Assembly: GCA_001595885.1 (NCBI GenBank)
Contig: LSSH01000040.1
Coordinates: 1 to 19,525 of the forward strand
Source of the DNA: Candidatus Proteinoplasmatales archaeon SG8-5
Lineage (GTDB): Archaea; Thermoplasmatota; Thermoplasmata; SG8-5
Length of the DNA: 19,525 nucleotides
Reading direction: 5' to 3'
A program made the translations under genes and the position numbers. Below the pieces are notes generated by a model. That model was given only the letters and a program-made list of their open reading frames with translations, was not told the origin of the DNA and searched no databases. Shown one piece after another: positions 14,004-19,525 of the stretch (position 1 is its first letter; each line of letters starts with the position of its first letter).

Positions 14004-14204
14004 CTAGGGAGAGAAGTAGACCGGAATCACGGTTATGAGCATGAGGATTATCGCGAAGACCATGAGCAGGAGGAGCTGGTTCCTCTTCTTCCTCATCATC
14101 TCCTTGTGCTCTCCCTCGCATTTGTCGTCGCAGAACTTAAGGTCTGGCAATATTGCCTTGTTGCAGTTCCTGCAATGCTTGTGCTGTAATAGTTTCTCAG
14201 CCAT
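14004..14204 (-). CDS. Small zinc-ribbon membrane protein (DUF2116-like)
   Basis: 66 residues. The N-terminus has HKHCRNCNKAI followed by KFCDDKC, giving four cysteines at 11, 14, 25 and 29 that can hold one zinc, as in the DUF2116 family of short archaeal proteins. A charged helix (EGEHKEMMRKKRN) leads into one transmembrane helix at about 42-62. The short tail after the helix would lie outside. ATG 14204 is chosen because GAGGTG precedes it and the longer open frame upstream has no conserved sequence. It is 8 nt upstream of coaD and 63 nt downstream of the larger zinc-ribbon gene. The role is unknown. Confidence 0.82.
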   Translation of the reverse strand: MAEKLLQHKHCRNCNKAILPDLKFCDDKCEGEHKEMMRKKRNQLLLLMVFAIILMLITVIPVYFSP

Positions 14205-14267
14205 ATCGCACCTCGGATACCCATAAAGGTCGGCCCTTCGTTCCCAATAGTTGAGGTCCAATCATCT

Positions 14268-15056
14268 TCAAGCTCCAAACAGTTTCCCCATCAATCCATT
14301 CTTTTCCATGGACGGGATCTCGGCCTTGATGTCGTCTCCGGTAGCCCCATCGAGGATGAGTTCGTAAATCTTTCCCCTGTACTCGTAGCTCACGAACCAG
14401 GCCGGGATGTGAAGGAATTCCGTGTCCTTGAAATCGAAGGTCGTGGTCATGGAGTGTGTCACGTCCAGTTCCGTCTTGAGCAGGAACTTGTGATGCTCCT
14501 CTATCTCGCCCTTTGCGATGGATTCGGCCTGCTTCTCGTCTATCTCGGAATTGAGGAACTTGGCGCCCTTCTCCAGCCTGGATGTGTCAAAGTCCACCTT
14601 GTGGGAGAGCGGGACCTCGTAGGACCGCGTCGGGAAGGATGAAGCCCTTCTGCCCAGCACCTCCCAGTAGTATTCCTTTACCAATTCGCCCTTCTTCTCG
14701 ATGTTCTGGCCAGTCCTGGTCAGCAACCCGTCGTACTTCGTTCTTGCCACGACATGAACGACGAACATGGGCAGGAACTGGAGTTCCAGCCGGGTGATCT
14801 TGGATTTCCTGGCGAGGTCCGAGGGCTTGAGGAAACCGCGCTTCATCCAGGACTTGACAGCGTTCACCGCGCCCTCCTGGGTGATCTTCGACGGGATGAT
14901 CGTGTGCTTGAGGAAGTACTTGGTGCCCACCGCGAGGTTCACGTCGGAGCCGCAGTACTCGCACGTGACTATCGCCTCACCTGCTTGCACCTTCAGCGGC
15001 CCCCCGCACTCTGGACAGCCCATGCCTTGCCCTACCTCGACCATGTGGATACCCAT
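14268..15056 (-). CDS. Zinc-ribbon protein with C-terminal beta domain, function unknown
   Basis: 262 residues, soluble. One zinc ribbon sits at the N-terminus: CPEC (14-17) and CEYC (32-35). A helical, charged middle follows (about 45-180). The last 60 residues have HIPAWFVSYEYRGKIYELILDGATG, a strand pair of the 'PxWxVxYxYKGKxYxxxVNGxTG' kind seen at the end of TFIIB-like zinc-ribbon proteins such as Bacillus YdjG. That likeness is by eye and may be only general. There is no membrane helix. ATG 15056 lies about 25 nt from a TATA-like stretch, so it is probably leaderless; ATG 15044 is an alternative. The gene is divergent from htpX over a 48-bp gap and leads a minus-strand series with the small zinc-ribbon gene and coaD. 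Confidence 0.75.
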   Translation of the reverse strand: MGIHMVEVGQGMGCPECGGPLKVQAGEAIVTCEYCGSDVNLAVGTKYFLKHTIIPSKITQEGAVNAVKSWMKRGFLKPSDLARKSKITRLELQFLPMFVVHVVARTKYDGLLTRTGQNIEKKGELVKEYYWEVLGRRASSFPTRSYEVPLSHKVDFDTSRLEKGAKFLNSEIDEKQAESIAKGEIEEHHKFLLKTELDVTHSMTTTFDFKDTEFLHIPAWFVSYEYRGKIYELILDGATGDDIKAEIPSMEKNGLMGKLFGA

Positions 15057-15065
15057 GGAATTCCA

Positions 15066-15083
15066 CCATAAAAAATATATCTA
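15066..15083. promoter_or_regulatory. Shared AT-rich core promoter between the zinc-ribbon gene and htpX
   Basis: The 48-bp gap between the two divergent starts (15056 and 15105) holds a single AT-rich block, CATAAAAAATATATC, at about 15067-15082. It is 25-30 nt from each start, so it can serve as the TATA region in both directions. The two promoters therefore overlap, and the transcripts should compete or be controlled together. Confidence 0.55.
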
Positions 15084-15104
15084 CAACATCGTATATGTGG
15101 ATAC

Positions 15105-16157
15105 GTGGCAAATCTGGGTTCGCTCAAGAGGAGCATGGCGATCACTCTGATCCTCATATTCGGTCTATTGTTCATGCTGATAGTCCTGATCTTCGAGCTC
15201 GTGAACTATTTCTACCTCGATACTGGTTTCGAGGATAGGTCAATATTGTACTGGACCATCCAGTTCTCGCTGATATTCGGACTGGTGGGCATATTCATGC
15301 TCATACAATGGGCCATCGCCCCGAGCATCGTGAGGTGGAGCGCAAGGCTCATCTATCTCAAGCCCGGGGAGAATCCCTGGCTGGAGCAGACAGTTAAGGT
15401 ACTTGCCGACCAGGCCAAGGTTCCCATGCCTGCGCTGGCCATTTCCAAGAACCCGACGCCCAACGCCTTCGTGTTCGGTCGAACAAGGGCCTCCTCCACG
15501 CTGGCCGTTCATACGGGGCTTCTGGAGCAGCTGAACAAGGACGAGATAAAGGCGGTGCTGGCCCACGAGATAGGCCACCTGAGGCACAACGACGTCCTCG
15601 TGATGACAATCGTCAGTGTGATACCGCTCCTCGCCTTCATGCTGGCCCGCAGCATACTTTGGGGAGGAAGGCGCGACCGGGATGCTGGAGCTATTATCGC
15701 CGTTGCCGTACTCGGATACGTTGTCTACATCGTTTCCCAGCTCCTCATCCTGAAATTGTCCAGGCAGCGGGAGTATTACGCGGATTCTTATTCCGCTGTG
15801 GCCACAAAGGACCCGCACAGCCTTGCCTCCGCGCTGGCCAAGATCACCTTCGGGCTTTCCCTGTCCAGGGAGAAGCCCGGGGCGGCAAGGGCCTTTTACA
15901 TCGGCGACCCGGTCAAGGCCAAGTCCGAGGTCGACGAGATAATGAAGAACAAGAACAAGTACGACCTGGACGGCGACGGCGTTCTGGACGAGAGGGAACT
16001 GAGGAAGGCCATGGAGGAGCAGGCAAAGACCGGCCGCGCCCGGATGGAGTTCATGTCAACGCACCCCTCGACCTTCAAGAGGATAATGCTCCTGATGGAG
16101 ATCGAGGAGGACATGAAGCATGGCGAATTGGGCGAGAACATTTACAAGCATATCTAA
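15105..16157 (+). CDS. htpX: HtpX-type membrane zinc metalloprotease (M48) with an EF-hand insertion
   Basis: 350-residue membrane protease that in other organisms degrades misfolded membrane proteins. Segments: transmembrane helices at about 11-33 and 50-75; active site VLAHEIGHLRHN (151-162) with zinc ligands His154 and His158; two further hydrophobic segments at 165-182 and 194-216; the third ligand Glu223 in QREYYAD; and the conserved STHP (318-321). Between them, at about 277-306, is a complete EF-hand: helix, 12-residue loop DLDGDGVLDERE (287-298) with Asp1, Asp3, Asp5, Gly6, Asp9 and Glu12, then helix. Ordinary HtpX proteins lack this loop, so calcium may control the enzyme. Start: GTG 15105 fits the TATA distance; ATG 15135 would cut the basic lead-in to helix 1. 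The final residues ENIYKHI are repeated in frame after the stop. Confidence 0.93.
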   Translation: MANLGSLKRSMAITLILIFGLLFMLIVLIFELVNYFYLDTGFEDRSILYWTIQFSLIFGLVGIFMLIQWAIAPSIVRWSARLIYLKPGENPWLEQTVKVLADQAKVPMPALAISKNPTPNAFVFGRTRASSTLAVHTGLLEQLNKDEIKAVLAHEIGHLRHNDVLVMTIVSVIPLLAFMLARSILWGGRRDRDAGAIIAVAVLGYVVYIVSQLLILKLSRQREYYADSYSAVATKDPHSLASALAKITFGLSLSREKPGAARAFYIGDPVKAKSEVDEIMKNKNKYDLDGDGVLDERELRKAMEEQAKTGRARMEFMSTHPSTFKRIMLLMEIEEDMKHGELGENIYKHI

Positions 16158-16190
16158 TACAACTGTCTGGGAGCCCCATCCGGACGGGGA

Positions 16191-16220
16191 ATGGACGAGA
16201 ACATCTACAAGCACATTTGA
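16191..16220 (+). repeat. In-frame duplicate of the HtpX C-terminus after its stop codon
   Basis: Thirty-three bases after the htpX stop, in the same frame, ATG-GAC-GAG-AAC-ATC-TAC-AAG... reads MDENIYKHI then TGA. This repeats the htpX end GENIYKHI. Several third positions differ (ATT/ATC, CAT/CAC, ATC/ATT) while the amino acids are kept. GGGGA at 16186-16190 precedes the ATG closely. It may be a relic of an ancestral longer tail, or a tiny reading frame. Confidence 0.6.
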
Positions 16221-16299
16221 CGGATATGCTTGGTAGGTTTTTACTCGGTTGTGGATATCAGAGGACCTGAGGAAAGAATACCAAGGTCTTCGTTCATGC
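16221..16299. other. Convergent gap between htpX and the ZIP gene
   Basis: A T-run (GGTAGGTTTTTAC, about 16230-16243) may end htpX transcription. CTTGGTA (about 16228) and TACCAAG (about 16279) form a 7-bp inverted repeat with about 45 bp between its arms. Nothing else is seen. Confidence 0.35.
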
Positions 16300-17061
16300 T
16301 TAATGAATGCCGCCCTCGAACAGGAACTTGACAAGCCACATCAGGAATATACCGACGATGAACATCGAGAAGGCCAGCACCGTCCGCGAGACCCTCCGCT
16401 CCTTGTGCAGCTCCGGGACCAGGTCGGCGGCCGCTATATAGATGAAGCCGCCGGCCGCGATGGGGATTATGTATATCTGGAACTCACCCAGCTCGGGTAT
16501 CAGGAAGAAGCCGATGAGACCGCCGATCAACGCGGTGAGCGCGGTCAGGAGGTTGAACATCAGCGCCTTCTTCTTCGCGAAGCCGCCGTGGACCAGTACC
16601 CCGAAATCGCCTATCTCCTGCGGTATCTCGTGCACAGCCACGGCCAGCGTGGTTATTAGCCCTATCTCGACGCTGGCCAGGAAACCGGCCGCGATTATCA
16701 GGCCGTCGATGAAGTTGTGGATTCCGTCGCCCACCAGATTGATGTATGCGAACGTGTGTATCTTGCACTCCTTGTCATGGCAGTGGCGCCAGAGGAGCTT
16801 CTCCAGGATGAAGAATATCACGAAGCCCACCAGAACGAATATGAAGAGAGTGTCATGGGAGGCGTGGTGCTCGAACTCGTGCAGTGCCTCGGGTATCAAA
16901 TGCAGGAACGCGCCGCCGATGAGGGTGCCGGCGGCAAGACCCACGAGGGCCAGCAATACCTTCTTCAACAATCTGTCGGAAAGGGCAAGCGTCACTACTC
17001 CCAACAGAGAAAGCAGGCTTACGATCAGCGTGGCAAACATGATCCAAAGCAGCGTGCTCAT
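16300..17061 (-). CDS. ZIP-family divalent metal transporter
   Basis: 253-residue membrane protein that carries zinc or a related metal into the cytoplasm. It has about eight hydrophobic helices. The metal-site helices 4 and 5 carry HNFIDGLIIAAGF (about 114-126) and HEIPQEIGDFGVLVHGG (about 144-160), the hallmarks of ZIP transporters. Histidine-rich stretches follow helix 2 (HEFEHHASHD) and sit near helix 3 (RHCHDKECKIH) and may bind metal outside or in the cytoplasm. ATG 17061 is preceded by GGGAGGAAGG, a strong ribosome-binding site, and by a TATA-like element at 17095-17107, so this mRNA has a leader. A terminator just upstream separates it from the SPFH operon. A metal import role fits the many zinc proteins nearby, but no regulatory link is visible. 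Confidence 0.92.
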   Translation of the reverse strand: MSTLLWIMFATLIVSLLSLLGVVTLALSDRLLKKVLLALVGLAAGTLIGGAFLHLIPEALHEFEHHASHDTLFIFVLVGFVIFFILEKLLWRHCHDKECKIHTFAYINLVGDGIHNFIDGLIIAAGFLASVEIGLITTLAVAVHEIPQEIGDFGVLVHGGFAKKKALMFNLLTALTALIGGLIGFFLIPELGEFQIYIIPIAAGGFIYIAAADLVPELHKERRVSRTVLAFSMFIVGIFLMWLVKFLFEGGIH

Positions 17062-17092
17062 ATTCGACCTTCCTCCCGGGTCATTGCAGGAC

Positions 17093-17108
17093 TAGTTAAT
17101 AATAATCA
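17093..17108 (-). promoter_or_regulatory. TATA-like element of the ZIP gene
   Basis: The minus strand reads GATTATTATTAAC at about 17095-17107, some 40 nt from the ATG at 17061, which leaves room for the strong ribosome-binding site at about 17069-17079. Confidence 0.45.
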
Positions 17109-17109
17109 C

Positions 17110-17152
17110 TGATAAAAGAAGGGGAAAATGGGCCAGGTGTTTCGGCCTGGCC
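17110..17152 (-). terminator. Hairpin terminator of the SPFH operon
   Basis: GGCCAGG (17131-17137) and CCTGGCC (17146-17152) form a perfect 7-bp GC stem with an 8-nt loop. On the minus strand it is followed by CATTTTCCCCTTCTTTTATC, rich in T. It lies 67 nt after the SPFH stop and directly before the ZIP promoter. Confidence 0.65.
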
Positions 17153-17218
17153 GTTTGAATTCAATTACTACGGACCTTCCGGCTGGGTACCTCGATGGAC
17201 TTCCGGCTGGGAATCCCG
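17153..17218 (-). repeat. 24-nt repeat continuing the SPFH reading frame after the stop
   Basis: Beyond the SPFH TAA (17219-17221) the same frame reads RDSQPEVHRGTQPEGP before TAG-TAA. The CAGCCGGAAG core occurs twice, 24 bases apart (eight codons), and echoes the PPEA end of the protein. It looks like a former proline/glutamate-rich tail now cut off by a stop. Confidence 0.5.
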
Positions 17219-18397
17219 TTAGGCTTCCGGCGGCGGGGGCGGTGCTTCCGCTTCTTCCTGAGGTCCGACCCGGGTTCCGCATTCGTTGCAGAACTTGGAT
17301 CCAGAGTCGAGTTCGACTCCGCATTTCGCGCATTGAAGCCTGGTCGGGGCACCGCATTCCCTGCAGAACTTGGCGTCTTCCTTAATCTCGGCGCCGCATT
17401 TTCCGCAGAGAATCGTTTTCACGGGCGTAACCGATTTGCCGCAATCCTTGCAGAACTTGGCATCCTCGGCCAGTAATGCTCCGCAACTCGGGCACTTGAC
17501 CTTTACCACGGTCCCTGAACCGCCCTGTTGCATGCCCTGGCTCATTGCTCCGCCCATTCCGATGCCCATGCCCGCGCCGGCCCCGAGGCCCGCAAGCGCT
17601 CCGGCGCTACTGTTGCCGCCCTTTGCAGCGCCCTCTCCAACACCCTCGATTGCCTTGCCGGTCTGGTACTCTGTATAGCCGACTCCCAGGGCACCCATTG
17701 CGCCCCTGCGGTCGATGGCGTCCTGCACCTCCTTCGGCGGGGTGATCGTCAGGTTAGCGATGTTGGTGATCTTGAGACCGTAGCGCGTGGCCTCGGACTC
17801 CACCTTGGCGATGACCAGCTGCTCTATCTCCTGGAGATAGGCCGGCATGTCCACCAATGCCATATGCTTGTCGCGCTTGAGCTCACCCAGAGCGTCGTTC
17901 ACCGTCTGCACCAGCTCGCCCTTGAGCCAATCCAGCACGCTGTCGCTGGTGCTGTAGCCGTGGGTCCCAACGAACTGGGTGATGAAGATGATGGGGTCTA
18001 TTACCTTGTATGCGAACTGGCCGAACACCCGCAGTCTGACAAGGCCGAAGTCAGCGTCGCGGTAGGTCAGGGGCTCGGGGGTGCCGAACTTTCCCCTCAG
18101 CTCCCGCCGTTGGATATAGTATACCTCACCAAGCTGGCGAACCCCAGTGACAATGGCCCCAAGGCTCTGGAACAACTGTGTCGTCAGTGCATACCTTCCG
18201 GCTTGATCGAAGACGTGGAACGCCTTTCCGTCCCTGAAGAACACCGCGTACTCGTCCTCGTTCACGACTATGTTGTCGTTCCACTGTATGTTGGTGGGCA
18301 GCTTGTACATCACATTCTCGCCCTTGTACTCCTGGGGCCAGCTGTATGTCTTCCTCGCTACGTCACCGCCCCTGCTCTTACCTCTTTTGAAAACCAT
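17219..18397 (-). CDS. SPFH-domain protein with three C-terminal zinc ribbons (virion-core-like, COG4260)
   Basis: 392 residues. Residues about 25-230 form an SPFH/band-7 domain of the COG4260 'virion core protein' type: VNEDEYAVFFRDGKA near the start, a GKFGTPEPLTYRD segment, and the long helical LVQTVNDALGELKRDKHMALV region ending in ITNIANLTITPPKEVQDAID. SPFH proteins assemble on membranes as rings or scaffolds. A glycine-rich flexible linker (about 255-296) follows. Then come three zinc ribbons of the CxxCG-x10-FCxxCG type (about 302-377) and a PE-rich end. There is no transmembrane helix. Bacterial relatives (for example Bacillus YdjI) recruit stress proteins to damaged membranes; that role is inferred here. 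ATG 18397 has GGAG upstream, 4 nt after the stop of the IPGFRGY gene. A hairpin terminator ends the operon. Confidence 0.9.
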   Translation of the reverse strand: MVFKRGKSRGGDVARKTYSWPQEYKGENVMYKLPTNIQWNDNIVVNEDEYAVFFRDGKAFHVFDQAGRYALTTQLFQSLGAIVTGVRQLGEVYYIQRRELRGKFGTPEPLTYRDADFGLVRLRVFGQFAYKVIDPIIFITQFVGTHGYSTSDSVLDWLKGELVQTVNDALGELKRDKHMALVDMPAYLQEIEQLVIAKVESEATRYGLKITNIANLTITPPKEVQDAIDRRGAMGALGVGYTEYQTGKAIEGVGEGAAKGGNSSAGALAGLGAGAGMGIGMGGAMSQGMQQGGSGTVVKVKCPSCGALLAEDAKFCKDCGKSVTPVKTILCGKCGAEIKEDAKFCRECGAPTRLQCAKCGVELDSGSKFCNECGTRVGPQEEAEAPPPPPEA

Positions 18398-18401
18398 GTT
18401 A

Positions 18402-18938
18402 TCACTCCTTTACCTGCAGATTCGCGAAGGCCTCCCTCCGGCTGTCGAAGAGCTGGTCGAAGCTTGCCAGCGAGGTCAATGCCCCTTCGATTTCCTTGGA
18501 CATCTCGGCCACGGGCATCGAGGATGCATTGGCCTGTAGGCCCGTTGATATCGCCTTGAGCGTCTGGATGTCGTCCAGCAATCCCAGGTCCCACTCGTAC
18601 ATCCTGTTGAGCTCGTGCTCCTCAATGCGATAATCCGGTGACACACCTGTATAGCCCTGCTCGGCGTGCTTGATCCTCTCCACGCTAGTGTTGATCCTGA
18701 TGACCAGCTTGGCCATGTCCTCCAGGAGGTCCAGTTCCTTCCTTTTCGCGAGCGCGTTCCTGGCCTCCTCGACGGCCGTCGCGGCGTGCCCGAGCCCGTT
18801 CGCCAGCTCTTCCCTGAGCAGGCGGTCGGCGATGCGCAGGTCCTCCCGCTTCCTGTATCCCCTGAACCCTGGAATAGCCAGCTCTATCTTCTTCAGCAGT
18901 CCTCTGTCGTCCTTCACTTTTTCTCTGAAATCCGTCAT
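18402..18938 (-). CDS. Helical protein with IPGFRGY motif, partner of the SPFH protein
   Basis: 178 residues, soluble and nearly all helical. The N-terminus (VKDDRGLLKKIELAIPGFRG, then YRKREDLRIADRLLREELA) matches a pattern I have seen in uncharacterised proteins encoded beside SPFH genes in bacteria and archaea. Coiled-coil stretches run at about 45-105 and 130-175. There is no membrane segment or zinc motif. ATG 18938 is chosen because AGGAG precedes it by 9 nt and the longer upstream frame is not conserved in character. The gene sits 11 nt after the 4TM gene and 4 nt before the SPFH gene, so the three are one operon. By position it may do the job that PspA does in the Bacillus ydj operon, but it shows no PspA sequence features. 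Function unknown. Confidence 0.82.
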   Translation of the reverse strand: MTDFREKVKDDRGLLKKIELAIPGFRGYRKREDLRIADRLLREELANGLGHAATAVEEARNALAKRKELDLLEDMAKLVIRINTSVERIKHAEQGYTGVSPDYRIEEHELNRMYEWDLGLLDDIQTLKAISTGLQANASSMPVAEMSKEIEGALTSLASFDQLFDSRREAFANLQVKE

Positions 18939-18949
18939 TCTCACAACTC

Positions 18950-19294
18950 CTACTTCAAGTTCCTGAACAGTATTATCAGGCCTACAACGCCTATGAGTAT
19001 CATCCCTATTCCGGCTCCGACCCAACCGCCGACGATGTCGCTCATCACGGCAAGCGCCATCAGCATGAGGATGGAGACCAACATGCCGGTGGCCAACAGT
19101 ACGTTGGAACCCCTGGGTGCTTCCCTTGTCCTGATAATTCCAAGGACTATCATCAGGATGCCGTCGCTCAACAGCCACATCAGGAACATCTCACCGAGGT
19201 TGACAACCTCCAGTGCCCATATGACAATCCAAAGACCCAGCAGTATGAACACCGTGATCCAAGCCACATAATACATCATATCCGATTTCTCCAT
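18950..19294 (-). CDS. Small four-helix membrane protein, first gene of the SPFH operon
   Basis: 114 residues with four hydrophobic helices at about 8-30, 34-53, 63-84 and 89-110, and short charged turns (RTREAPRGS between helices 2 and 3; FRNLK at the end). The first turn contains a conserved-looking Glu (WALEVVNLGE). No enzyme or transport motif is seen. ATG 19294 has the strong ribosome-binding site AAGGAGG 8 nt upstream. A TATA-like element lies at about 19341-19353, so this is the promoter-proximal gene. It ends 11 nt before the IPGFRGY gene. The likely role is to place the helical and SPFH proteins at the membrane; this is inference from operon order. Confidence 0.8.
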   Translation of the reverse strand: MEKSDMMYYVAWITVFILLGLWIVIWALEVVNLGEMFLMWLLSDGILMIVLGIIRTREAPRGSNVLLATGMLVSILMLMALAVMSDIVGGWVGAGIGMILIGVVGLIILFRNLK

Positions 19295-19339
19295 CTGTTG
19301 CCTCCTTTTCGCTCCCTCTTCATATACTAAGCGGTTTGG

Positions 19340-19354
19340 CCTATATTAATCTTA
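19340..19354 (-). promoter_or_regulatory. TATA-like element of the SPFH operon
   Basis: The minus strand reads AAGATTAATATAGG (about 19341-19354), 47-60 nt from the ATG at 19294, leaving a leader with a full ribosome-binding site. A second AT-rich site, TTAGTATATG, at 19321-19330 is closer. Confidence 0.4.
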
Positions 19355-19385
19355 TTTCGGTATTCCCTGGGATTACCCAACCAAT

Positions 19386-19400
19386 AAGATATTTAAACAA
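19386..19400 (+). promoter_or_regulatory. Strong TATA box of the terminal RNA gene
   Basis: AAGATATTTAAACAA (19386-19400) is close to the archaeal BRE/TATA consensus. It is about 43 nt before the tRNA-like start at 19437, so transcription should begin near 19418-19422. Confidence 0.55.
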
Positions 19401-19436
19401 TGCAAATATCTGGACGTATTAACAGAGTTACTCAGT

Positions 19437-19525
19437 GCCGAGGTAGCTAAGCCCGGTTCACACTGCCCGTAATGCTACGCATTAAGGGCGTGCCTCGATG
19501 GCTTCGCCATCTTCGGAGGCGCCGG
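19437..19525 (+). tRNA. tRNA-like stable RNA gene, 3' truncated, probably intron-bearing
   Basis: GCCGAGG-TA-GCTA-AGCCCGG (19437-19456) is a tRNA acceptor strand, T8-A9, D-stem and G18-G19, with a perfect A-box, most like class II (Leu/Ser) tRNAs. What follows does not fit a normal tRNA. There are two stacked hairpins with 3-nt loops: GCCC-G-TAATGC/GCATTA-A-GGGC (19465-19489) and GCCTC-GATGGC/GCCATC-TTCG-GAGGC (19492-19520). Two anticodon arms can be drawn: Arg(UCG) with loop CTTCGGA (19511-19517) and stems GTGCC/GGCGC if 16 nt are spliced out, or Leu(UAA) with loop ATTAAGG (19481-19487). Each leaves the D-arm imperfect. The acceptor 3' strand lies beyond the window. A different structured RNA cannot be ruled out. 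Confidence 0.45.

Noticed and set aside
17528..18559. 343-codon plus-strand frame
   Set aside because: Antisense to the SPFH gene and the next gene; the SPFH and zinc-ribbon motifs on the minus strand settle the coding strand.
18402..18938. PspA/ESCRT-III homologue
   Set aside because: Helical and beside an SPFH gene, but the long uninterrupted PspA hairpin and its sequence marks are missing; only the position is similar.
19437..19525. Start of the signal recognition particle RNA
   Set aside because: The layout of tandem hairpins is suggestive, but the strictly conserved UGUAA-type turn is absent (CGTAA is found) and the A-box fits a tRNA better.

Overview
The window is archaeal and most likely from the phylum Thermoplasmatota; the order cannot be fixed from the sequence. 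The case rests on the CDP-archaeol synthase, the archaeal type IA topoisomerase, a short beta-CASP aCPSF2 nuclease, a free-standing Bud32 kinase, the archaeal type of phosphopantetheine adenylyltransferase, a DUF835 protein, and a RecA/KaiC-like ATPase with a Met in its P-loop. Many starts sit 25-30 nt from a TATA-like box, so leaderless transcripts are common. No phage, insertion sequence or CRISPR array was seen.

Layout. 1-180 is the tail of a secreted protein, followed by a hairpin terminator. 240-2445 holds pyrE and carS (minus strand), separated by a 307-bp spacer with a strong hairpin, and a divergent KaiC-like ATPase gene. 2543-5854 holds topA and aCPSF2, both minus with separate promoters. 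6138-9832 is a plus-strand run: PaaK-type ligase, CBS protein, Bud32, XTP/dITP pyrophosphatase and an inner-membrane protein. Most of its junctions are a few bases or a 4-nt overlap. 9921-11339 (minus) is a membrane-anchored transglutaminase-like protein with a cytoplasmic RING-like zinc finger. 11340-11971 is a noncoding stretch around a tRNA-Pro(UGG) gene with an intron in its D-loop. It also holds degenerate copies of the tRNA 3' end and GGGCCC-bearing repeats.

11972-15056 is a minus-strand series: zinc-ribbon protein, small zinc-ribbon membrane protein, coaD, DUF835 protein and a flavin reductase. It starts from a 48-bp promoter region shared with the divergent gene htpX (15105-16157). 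This HtpX carries an EF-hand calcium motif between its zinc site and its STHP motif. A ZIP metal transporter follows (minus). A three-gene minus-strand operon (19294 to 17219) encodes a four-helix membrane protein, a helical IPGFRGY protein and an SPFH protein with three zinc ribbons. The window ends inside a stable-RNA gene that begins like a tRNA.

How the genes may work together. The left part is mostly housekeeping: pyrimidine and lipid synthesis, DNA topology, RNA 3'-end processing, t6A modification and nucleotide-pool cleaning. The right part is rich in membrane and zinc-binding proteins: HtpX, SPFH, several zinc ribbons, ZIP, and transglutaminase-RING. This is reminiscent of membrane-stress gene sets such as the Bacillus ydjFGHI group. 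The best candidates for undescribed biology are the EF-hand HtpX, the SPFH/IPGFRGY/4TM operon and the transglutaminase-RING fusion.
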